From the NCBI RefSeq assembly GCF_001039355.2, contig NW_019776013.1:274207-338206 (forward strand): a stretch of 64,000 nt of DNA. The letters run 5' to 3'. This document shows positions 38,574 to 49,015 of the stretch, one piece after another. Within the stretch, counting starts at the first letter, position 1, and every line of letters begins with the position of its first letter. A program made the translations under genes and the position numbers. The DNA is from Lingula anatina. Taxonomy: Eukaryota; Brachiopoda; Lingulata; Lingulida; Lingulidae. The notes beneath the pieces were generated by a model, which worked only from the letters and a program-made list of their open reading frames with translations, had not been told where the DNA came from and did no database searches.

Positions 38574-41500
38574 ATGTTGAGACGTCTGAGTTCTGCACTA
38601 GTAAGTATTCACTCAGTCTTAAGAATTCTTTAAAATTGAGCAATCATTGTATTTCACAGTGATACACATTGATTACTGGGCATTGGGTTTTAGCTGTATC
38701 TCCTGAGGAACCCAAAACCTATGTCCAGTCCAATGCAAATGTTTCTGTTACAATCCATACAAACTTTCAAAAACTTTAAATTTGAAAGCCATCCAAATGA
38801 AACAATTATATCACAGTTGGATATTTTAAGAGATAGAATCATGACTTGATCATATATGCAATGTGTTTCTTAAGTTTAATTATATATCTGAGCAGGATAC
38901 ACACAGGTATACTGTAACAGTAAAGCATAAATGCCAGAATCTGGCTGGTAACCTTTCGTCTGACAGCTAATTTTGCCAGCTATTTTCTCCTACATATAGT
39001 CTTATATGTCTGCTTAAGTGATTAAAACCCAATTGGTCCACTCCAATATTTAAACAGTTTAGTAACCTTAAAGTAAAATATGCAGTTTTGTTTTTGTGAA
39101 TGTGTGCATGCGGGTATATGTACATGATGGGTTATATGTATATTATTTTCTGTAAGTCTATATATGTTAGTTTTATTGCTAGTGTCTCAAGTCCTGTACT
39201 TGAAAACTGAAAACATCAAGAATTTATGCATGTACATAAATGATTGAAATACCATTTCAATATAATAAAAAAAAATCCTGGAATTTAGAGAATGAATCTT
39301 AGAGGTAGACGGCATGGTAGATTGCAGAATTATTGACACAGGGGTTATGACCTTTCTGGCTCTAAAAGCACTTGCCAATCTTAGCTTCAAGACATTTATA
39401 TAATAGTATAATTGAACTGATATTTCATTATCAAAAATATAAGTAATATAAAATGCCACTTATGAATTTGTCTCTGTACTTAAATACTACTATTATAATT
39501 AATGTCAAATAAATGCATACAAATTGGAAGTTTTATTTAGGTACAACAGACCTCTTCACTAGCTCCACCTATTGTGGAAAGCTACCTGCCAAAAATATGG
39601 CAAGCAACCCGCAGGTACTCAGTCAAGCAGCAGTTGCCACGGCTACCAGTACCATCTCTTGAACAAACACTTGATAAATATCTTAAATCAGTACGTCCAT
39701 TGCTAAGTGATGAAGAATATGATCAGACAAGACATGTAGGTACAACAAGACCTTTCTCAAATCCAATTTTTTTTCTTAGGAAAAAAAATAAACATTAATG
39801 TAAGATGTTTTGTTGATATCTTTATTTGTAAAACTTAGCTTATGTGGCTACTTTGTAGATGAAAAAACAACTTGGTAGGCATCAGTGATGGTTAAACATT
39901 GTTCTTTCACTGTTCCTTTGTTATTTTTCTATTAAATTTCTAATGGATTTTTGTAACTTTTCAGATCGTTGCAGACTTTTCAAAGAATCCAGGACCCAAA
40001 TTACAGGACCTGCTGCTTAAGAAGGCTCAAAGTACAGATAATTGGGTAGGGACTATTGTATGGTTTATAACCAACAGCTGATACAAAAATTAATGAAACA
40101 TTTCTGACATTCATAGAATACTATATGTTCAAAAACTCAACATGGAATCGGTGAACTAGAAAGCACCCGACAGTTTTATATTTTCATTGAAAGCTGAACA
40201 AAACTTTGGTCTCTAAGGTCCAAGTATAAAAGTGCTGTTAAAGTCCATTTAAATGGAGTACCAATAAATGATTGAACCCCCTCCCCCTAAATGAGATTTA
40301 GACCCCATTCCCATAGATTTTAGATCGATCTATCCCTGTGGGGAGTCTCACTAGATTACAACTGTCAGCTTAGCCGGCTTAAGTGTCTGTCCTGCCTACT
40401 AAAAGCTGTAAGGGGGTAATTAACTATGGTGCACGCTCGGCTGACTGCAATTTAGCGTGAAACCCTAGGGAGTTAGGTCGATCTAAATCTAAATCTCTGG
40501 AAATGTACCCTTAGTGTCATTTTTCAGAACATTAGTTCTAGCCTAAGGTTAATTATTACTATTAAGCTACATATATAATAAATATCCATCCTGCTGTCAT
40601 ATAAACAAAGAGGATAGGTCTGGCCCATTTTACATCCTTGATAATTTGATATAATTAAATTACTATTAATATTTGATTTTCATTTATTTAAATTTTTTTG
40701 TTTTGTTTCATTTTTGATTTTGTGATTTCCAGCTAGCAGAATGGTGGCTGAATGTCGCCTACCTAAGCTATAGGATGCCAGTGGTGGTTCACTCTAATCC
40801 TGGTGTTATTTGCCCAATGCAGGACTTTGATGATGAAATGGAACAGCTGAGGTATCTCACCTAATACATTCCTACTCACTGTACACTGAGAATGTCTATT
40901 GTGCGTTCACAATAAAACTTTCATGCTAGGTAGATCGATCCAAATACGCAGGCATTCTCACTGAATGCAATATCAGATTAACTGATTGACACACCTTGTT
41001 TGGAAGGTATACTTATATAACCGCCAGCATTTTTGTACTCTACTCCATGCCAAGAGAAGGCATGTTAAATCTTTTAATCTGTAACACCTATACCTATTTT
41101 GCTTTGATGTGCATATGCCCTGCCATATTAATATAATTTATATTCTTCTAGATTTGCAGCTAAATGGATATCTGGTGCTTTGTCTTTCAAGAAGATGATT
41201 GATGAGTAAGTTCAAGGCTACAATTATTTTCTTTCTTTTGTGATTGAATGATGTTTCATATGCTACTTATATATTTGTGTGTGGAGAAACAGTAATCAAT
41301 GACAAAATAATGTACTGTGTCTCTGCATTCAGACTGTTGAGTTATGTAAAACATTATTTTGATAACCATTAAACTCTTTTAGATATTGCCAAAAAACAAC
41401 TTTTTTGGGAGTCTGCTCTTTGTATTATATTTAAAGCTATTTGAAATGAAACAGAATTATTTTGCACTCTCAGTATAATATACATGTTTATAAACAAAAT

Positions 41501-44500
41501 GTCAATTAATCAAGCCATTTCTTCTCGTCTGCCAGGCAAACTCTACCAGAAGAAAAAATGGGCGACCATCCTCTCTGCATGGCTCAGTATTACAAGATAC
41601 TTTCATCATGTCGTGTTCCTGGGGTGAAACGTGATTCTCTAGTGCAGTTTCCTGCGGGTACTCCAAACTCACCAAGACATATTATGGTTATTCGTAACAA
41701 CCATGTAAGGGAGCCATCAGGTTTTGAAATACAAATACTGTACATTCTTTTTGTAATGGGAGATAGACCTCAGGCATGATTTTGTTTCAAATTTTAATTA
41801 GATAATTATACAATTTTTTCTTGGTGGTTTCTTACTTGATAATAAAAGATACTACCATTTGTTATTTAATGGCATATGAAATTTTTGTGACTTTCATAAT
41901 ATGCTGAACATGTGAGAATATGATGTTAACTAGTTTTCCTTTGGATTATAATATAAGGAAATGTCAATTGACTATGAAAAATGTCTATCATGTACTGCAA
42001 GGTCATTTCCAGAAGCTGCAAATACAAACCAGTGAGACATGTAGTTCTGTAACCATAAAAAACTCATTATTATTTCACCAAAAATGAAAATATATTGTTA
42101 ATTTTCTTGTTTTATTTTAGTTCTTTAAACTTGATGTGTATGGCCAGAATGGAAAGCCACTCAATGTGGACCAAATTCACAAACAACTGATGAGAATCGT
42201 AGATAGCTCTTCACACCCCACCCCTCCAGTTGGAATTCTCACCACAGAGAGCAGGAAAACATGGGGATCTGCTTACCAGAGGCTGGTAAAAAGTAGGTAT
42301 ACTTCACTGCAGAACCAGAATTTTGCTCAAGAGAGCACATTTTTTAGCTTTGTTCAACATATATAAAGTGAATAATTTTAATGTATTTTACATATTTCTC
42401 CAAATTCTACTATTTATTTGGCAAACACAGTTTTTTTTTTGTCAGTAATGAGGTAATGTTTTATAGTTGATATTCATACATGTTCTGACAATAAATAAAT
42501 GTCAACTCTTAATGATGTTTATTTGATCTAAAATTGCAACCAAAAGGTTGAAGTTTTACTTAATTAAAATATAAAATCAAGCTATTTAAATATATATAAA
42601 TTTAGAATTGGTATATAATATCTTGATTTCAGACACGATGAACAAGGCCAATGTTGAAGAGATCCAGCGTAGTATATTAGTCCTGTGTCTAGACAAGCCC
42701 ATGCCTGTCACTGGCCCAGGCATGAGACAGAGCCAGTTTGTCAGGCAGATGTTTCATGGAGGCGGGAGCCATCTTAACAGTGGAAACAGGTGGTTTGATA
42801 AGACAATGCAGGTAAGACTAGGTGCAGGTATAAGGTTTCTTTTTTTTCTGGGGGGGGGGGGGGGATGTGAGGAACGGGCTACAAAAGGCACATTTGGTCT
42901 TTTCTTTAGCTTTCTTGTTTTCTGGAAAAAACATTTGTTAGTAAATATTTGAATATTCATTTTATACTTACAAAAGACATCATTAAATCCTCACACTAAT
43001 AAAAATACTGATTTTGCTCTCAATTCTATCAGATTCGTAGACGTAATGTTGGTCATTGATATATGTAGTATAATTATATCTGTTGTGATGCTAAGTGAGA
43101 GTTTGTTATATTGTGTAAAAATGAAAAAAGTTACAAGACAAACTGTCTTGTCTTATTTAAAAATGTCCCATGAAACATGATAAGAACAACAGTATGTGCA
43201 TGATAGTCTTTGTGTTCTGCTGCAGCAATGTGATGATGATTAATAAAATGGGTTTCCCCATATCTTCCAGCTAATCCTCAGTCCAGATGGTGCTTGTGGC
43301 ATGAATTATGAACATGCAGCTGCAGAGGGAGCCACCATTGCCTTTTTACTGGATCATGCTATGAGTTATGCGTAAGTATATTTGCTGATACAATGGAGAT
43401 CTAATATAGAAATACAAAGTGGAAGATTGATGTTACTTATATAATAAGTTAAAAGATTGAGTGAGATATTTGTATTACATAAGTTTTAACTTTAAATTAA
43501 AAAAAACATTTATTATCATGATCAGTCAGTAATCCATCTAAAATAATTACAAACCAAATCTTTAATTGATATTCTTAAAAAATATAGGAAGAAAATTCCA
43601 GAAGAGCTAGCCCCTGCAAGTGGAATTGTAGACCCCAAGAAGCTAGAGTGGGATTTGTCACCAGAAACACTGGAGGACATTAAGGAAGCAGAGGAGGACT
43701 TAGACATGTGGGTAACTGAACCATCCTGGTACTCTGAGTTTCAGAGGTAACTGGGAAGTCACATCTGTTTTCAGCAGAAGAAGGAGCATTTTCTGATAAT
43801 AAGAGGGGATTTTCTGGTTACCTGTGAAATTCAGGGTTGACCTTACGTGGTGTGCATGTGATTCAGCTGACTTTCTCCATGAACTTGTATGTGGGTTATA
43901 ATATGACAAAGCAAACTAGGTGAATGTGTTAGAGTACTTATCTTCTTTTTCTTCCTTTGATTATAAACTAAGTAAACATCTTTTTGTGAAAAACATGCAA
44001 CTTGATGTTATTTGCAAGTACCAATATATTTGATTAATCAGAAAATGTCAGTTGGTATTTAATTTTTTTCGAAAGGAAAGGTAATTTAAATATTTTCAAC
44101 TTGCCTTTGATATCTATTTTCAAATTTTAATGAATTACAGGATGGTGGATGATGTGTCACTAACAGCTCTTAGATTTAAAGGATTTGGTAAAGATTTTGC
44201 CAAATCCCAGAAACTCTCTCCAGATGCCTTTATACAGGTGGCCATGCAGCTGGCTTATCACAGGTAGAAATACAGCAGATTCTTATAACTCATTACTTTA
44301 TAATTCAAATTATTGTTTATCTCAAACAAATCTGTTTGATGATGTAATATTAATGAAGAAATATACATTTAAGTCACTGCTTGCAGACAGACGAATTAAA
44401 AATTGGGCACAGAATTTCCAAAACCAGTTGCAAAAGAATAAACTTATTGAAAGCTTTCGTTTTTTTAATTTTATCTCAATGAGCAGCAACTAATAAACAA

Positions 44501-45142
44501 TCTGTTATAAAGCAGTAAATCAGTTAATCATTTCAACCTATAATTACAGCATTTACGATAGACCCCCCGCCACCTATGAGAGTGGATCAACACGAGCTTT
44601 CAAGCTGGGCAGAACAGACACCATCAGGTCATGCACCATTGACTCTACAAACTTCTCCAAAGCTATGCAGGATGATTCTGTATCAAAACAAGAGAAGGCA
44701 GACTTACTGAGAAAAGCTGTTGATGCCCATAGGAAGTATACTGCAGATGTGAGTCAGTACAAAAATATTCAGGACCACTTCAAACAAAGTTTCTGTAACA
44801 GTAGGTCTTTCCACAAACAAAAATAATGAAAAAATTTTTAAGAATTGCAAAAAATTATCGGACCTCATACCAATAGTATATTTTTAAAAAACCAATAAAA
44901 TATGATTTAAATTGTGATTCTTATTTTATTGAGTATTTCAGTTGCTTTCAATGGTGGTGATGTTCATGGAAAAAAAAATGACTTTCAATTTTTTAGGTTT
45001 TGTCAGGTCAAGGCATAGATAGACATTTACTGGCCTTCAAACTGCTGGCAATAGAGAACGGCATGAATGTACCTGAGTTATTCATGGACACAGCTTACAG
45101 TCGTAGCATGCACCACCAAATTTCTTCTAGTAATGTAAGTTT

Positions 45143-45185
<43 letters not shown>

Positions 45186-45684
45186 TTTGTGTTAAGATAA
45201 GTGTCTCATTCAATTTAAAAGGGACATTATGATTTTAATGTGGCAAAAAGTTATAGATGAAACTGAGCATTGCGATTGATATTTTTTTACCTTTCCCCTT
45301 CTTTTAAGTAGCTTTAGAATATTCCATTTAGTTATTTCGCTGTTTACTTAATGCTGTTTTTGTTTTGGCTCTGCATGAACTAAAATAAGTTGGAGCTAAA
45401 AACATCAAAGAAAAGGATGAGAAAATTTGTGTAAAATTAACAAGCACTGCTTGAATTTATATTTTCAGGTTACAGCTAAAATGGAAACAGTTTTCTGCTT
45501 TGGGCCCACTGTACCAGATGGTTATGGGGTCTGTTATAACCCCATGGCAAAACAAATCATCTTTGCCATATCAGCATTCAACAGTTGCAAAGAGACAGAC
45601 TCTGACATGTATGGCAAGTCTCTGGCCCGGAGTTTAATTGACATGCATGATTTGTTACTTGAAACAACTGGATCAAAGCTATGA
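38574..45684 (+). CDS. CRAT: Carnitine O-acetyltransferase, paralogue 2 (14 exons, 630 aa)
   Basis: Exons: 38574-38600, 39541-39735, 39965-40045, 40733-40851, 41152-41205, 41536-41704, 42121-42292, 42633-42811, 43271-43371, 43588-43707, 44141-44263, 44550-44748, 44997-45134, 45469-45684. Every exon has exactly the length of its CRAT-1 partner, so this is a tandem duplicate with no coding indels at the exon level. Exon 1 (MLRRLSSAL) and the following RRYS give a basic, Ser-rich N-terminus that looks mitochondrial. Catalytic His347 in YEHAAAEG, Asp360, GRTDTIRS, PDGYGVCYNP and C-terminal SKL are all present. The acyl-pocket position is Phe568 (Leu in CRAT-1, Met in mammalian CRAT), which suggests an even tighter pocket. 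Intron 3 carries an MITE. Poly(A) signals: AATAAA at 45699-45704, only 15 bp past the stop, and more plausibly 46185-46190. Confidence 0.95.
40301..40510. mobile_element. Harbinger-like MITE, copy 3 (CRAT-2 intron 3)
   Basis: A 210-bp element beginning GACCCCATTCCCATAGATTT and ending ATCTCTGGAAATGTACCC, flanked by TTA at 40298-40300 and 40511-40513. Its interior is closest to copy 1 in PTPA intron 8. Confidence 0.8.
45145..45188. repeat. (TTTA)n microsatellite just after CRAT-2 exon 13
   Basis: A tetranucleotide run beginning about 10 bp after the exon 13 donor, at the place where CRAT-1 has a (GT)n run. Confidence 0.95.
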
Positions 45685-46728
45685 GAATTCTGTGTACGAA
45701 TAAAGTGAAAACAGTGGCTTTGACTCGCCAAGGTTACTCTTTATAAACAAATCAATGGATCTCTTTTCTCAGAGATCTTTAAATCTCTTATAGAAAATCT
45801 TTACATACTCTTTCCCTCTTCTTTTTCTTATTATTTATTCATTTATTGTTCTAGTTTTGTTTGGTTTCTCAAGCACTGTTTACTTTCTCGGAATATTGTA
45901 TATTTATATCGGTATATAGCTAGGAAAGTTAAAGTAGACTGTAGCAAATGACTAGTAAAGGTGTCCTTGCATGACTTAAAAAGAATTAATGGGTTACAGC
46001 AATCCACTCATGCTTCTTCAAACACTTTAATTATAAGAATATTTTAAGAGTATTATTAGTTAACATTTTTGTTAAACAAAAATGTCTTCTTATGACAATG
46101 TTTCACATTTTAAGATTTTTATCATTGAATCCCTTTATATCAATACAACAATGATAATTGCATGGCTTGAACAAGAAAGTAGAAAATAAAATTTTTAAAA
46201 AGCTACATGGTATATTTTATTTTTACATCCAAGGTAAACCGATTTGTCCATTTATATCAATTTTCTCTCTCTCTCTCTCTTTTTTTTTTTTTTTTTTTCA
46301 AATGTGAAGAGCAAGTGCATGTGAAAGCTTGAGGTTGGAATTTTTTCTAAAATTCCAGTATAATGTGATTTGTCTGGATGTGGGTGGAAACAAAAATAAC
46401 TGTATGTGGTGCCGATTTTCCGGGTCTAATGCCAAGAAAAATTACTCGTCAGAAAGTTTTCGCAAAAACTGTTACTATGGCTTTTCATCCGGTCTGCATT
46501 TCCTGGTCTTTCACTAATCCTTTCACTACTGCGATAGGTGAGAAACGTATACAACTGGTGAGAAGCACGTGTTTCTAGAATCCGGAAGTAAACAACTCCA
46601 ATCTATGTCCCCTTCTTATGATATTTTTGATTGGATTATGATCGTACCCAAGACCAATCATTCGTAAGATTACAATGAACCGGTAAGGCGATGACCTAGA
46701 TATTTCAGATCATGCGCAGTGTGCACAT

Positions 46729-46737
46729 TTCTTGGAA
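46729..46737. promoter_or_regulatory. GAS-type STAT site TTCTTGGAA
   Basis: Matches the STAT dimer consensus TTCNNNGAA about 1.6 kb upstream of the STAT start codon and just upstream of the possible first exon. Such a match is expected by chance about every 4 kb, so it is only a candidate for autoregulation. Confidence 0.2.
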
Positions 46738-47260
46738 GACGTTCTTTCCAACACAACATCATGACGTCATGAAATAAACATCATTTATCAAGACGCACTC
46801 ACAATGCAATGCCCCGGTAATGAGACTTGAAGCTATATCGACGGGGGAACGGTGTAAGTAATATTTTGACAAATTTTTGCATAATGCATGATTTTATGCT
46901 TTGGATATTGGAGCGGTAGTTTGCTAATGTTTCAACAAACAGGCAGCTGATTAACACAACAAATATTAACACAACTTGATTGATGAACAGTTAAAACTTA
47001 CGGTACCTACATGTTTACAAGTCTGTGGGGTACAACGAGTACATCTATTGTAAGTAGCACACGTTAGGAAGACCCATGTGCGAAGTATATATGTCCATGA
47101 TAAAAGTAGGGATTGCGATGAAGGTTTTACATTTATGCAAGATGTCTTGGAATAAAGTGTTTAATTTTGTAACGTTACTTAACCGCACATTGCATAGCTG
47201 AAGTGAAAACACGTGCGCCCCTTGTTTTTTAATTACGTACGTTACATGGTGCAATGTGTT

Positions 47261-47406
47261 CAGGGCTTGACACTAACTTTTTTTCGATACTGGCCCGAGA
47301 TACCGGTAAATATTGCACTTTGTTCCAGTGACCCCATCGATTCAATGGGCTTAGGTTGGCTTTCAGTGGCCCAAGGCCAGTTGGCCACCCTTAATGTCAA
47401 GCCCTG
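47261..47406. mobile_element. 146-bp CAGGG-ended MITE (hAT-like)
   Basis: It starts CAGGGCTTGACACTAAC and ends TTAATGTCAAGCCCTG, near-perfect inverted termini. The interior contains GGCCCAAGGCCAGTTGGCCA. Flanks AATGTGTT and AATATTAA are only partly alike, so the target duplication, if 8 bp, has decayed. CAGGG termini point to hAT. Confidence 0.65.
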
Positions 47407-48141
47407 AATATTAACATTAGCCCTCTGAAGGCTTCAAGTTTACTATCTGCAAATAATAATTATAAATAAGCAATGTAAAAGTTAAAGATACATACAAAGT
47501 CAATTTTTTGTCACAAAAACCAATCAAATGCCAGCATATAGTTTCAAGTAGTATAACTAAGAGAATTACCAAAAGGCATTGTTTAATTCTACCCGAAAAT
47601 GATGTTTGAACAGATTTTTCTGCTGGCATTCTAAGCTGTATGTCAATGGGGCAGGAAAGTAGGTCACGGAAGTAGGTTAAATTTACAACCATAAATTTAA
47701 AGAAAGGAGCAGTCTAAAGGTCTTTTATGGCTGATCGAGTGATCTATTCAGTTTATCCCTTGGCATGTCAAATTTATTTGAGTCATATAAGAATTTAGTA
47801 GAAGTGGTTTACATGTGTTACTGGGAATCCACGCTCCACCGATGCTCGGTTCGTATGTACCTTTATTAAGCAAATAGATGGCTTGTCACAGTCTTGGTGA
47901 AGTGAATTTCTTAAACAATAGAATTCATAAAAAATCTGTCAGCTCTCTGTCCAATAATGACATTGATAACAAGACTTGAATGTGCATCAGAATCAGTCCG
48001 TCTGAAAACTTATCCTCATATTTAATCTTAAGTTCTGTGTAACACAATTTCACCAACTTTGCAAAAAATCTAAGAATTCCATTCTTTACCAGTGAACATT
48101 CCAGACAATTAATTAATGTGTTTGGTTTGGTCAAAAGATTT

Positions 48142-48177
<36 letters not shown>

Positions 48178-48357
48178 CAGTTTCAACTCACTTGCCATTC
48201 TAGGAGTCTAGCACTTTCACTTACCAATTAAAAAGAATTATTATACAGACTGTAGTGGATCTACCTATGCAGAGATAACCAATTTTGTTCTTATTTCTTT
48301 ATTTCCCAGTTGAGGTACCTATTATTTGACAGTCATTGATCTGTTCTTCCCAGCAAG

Positions 48358-48965
48358 ATGACTACAAGCCACAGTTCACTAAAGCAGCACATAATGGAAA
48401 GTTCTAAGCCAGAGAGCAGCTATGTCAACCTGAAGAAAAAAGTGGCAGCTCAACTGACTTCTGTGTTTGAGGTAAAGTTAATAGTAGTGCTTTTAGTCAA
48501 GTATTAGCTTAGTGTATCAATGTCAATAATTTTTCAAACTGATTAAATTTCTTTAGATGGGCCATGTAATAGATGTAAAATTTATCAAGAGAAAGTAGAA
48601 GAAAATCTTGATTAGTTGATAAGTGAACACAATTTTTTTAGAAGCAAAATTTTCAAACCTTTTTAATTAAGTTATTTTGTTATTATTAAGTCAGAGGAGG
48701 GCATGAGAGATGGGCATTTTTACTATTCACTTTTTAATATCCTTTTATGAATTGGATTCCCTAGCTCACCAAGTGTAGAATACTTAAAACATATGTTATA
48801 TTGTCATATTGCCAGTTGGTGACAAACACCACAAATTGATTCTGCCTTCAAAAAGATCTTTATTTTTAATTGATAAAAATACCCTGATTAAAAAGATGAA
48901 AAAAATTAAATACATGTTATTTTTTTGCTAAGGTTGTGCCTGTAAGTTTTTAAAAACTATCTTTA

Positions 48966-49015
<50 letters not shown>

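Larger units (their letters stand above)
45685..48357. other. CRAT-2 3' UTR and STAT upstream region
   Basis: The first 500 bp is CRAT-2 3' UTR with AATAAA at 46185-46190. A CT/poly-T tract lies at 46264-46298. A GC-richer stretch near 46600-46860 ends in GGTGTAAGTAAT, which could be a non-coding first STAT exon with a donor at about 46854. A (CT)n run is at about 48148-48173. No N-terminal STAT domain exon was found here. Confidence 0.45.

Noticed and set aside
46329-46578. Frames upstream of STAT as a missing N-terminal domain exon
   Set aside because: Neither frame resembles the STAT N-domain, and no donor joins them in phase to the exon beginning at 48358.
46729-46737. TTCNNNGAA as firm evidence of STAT autoregulation
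   Set aside because: A single 6-base-specified match is expected by chance about once in 4 kb, so it is kept only as a weak candidate.
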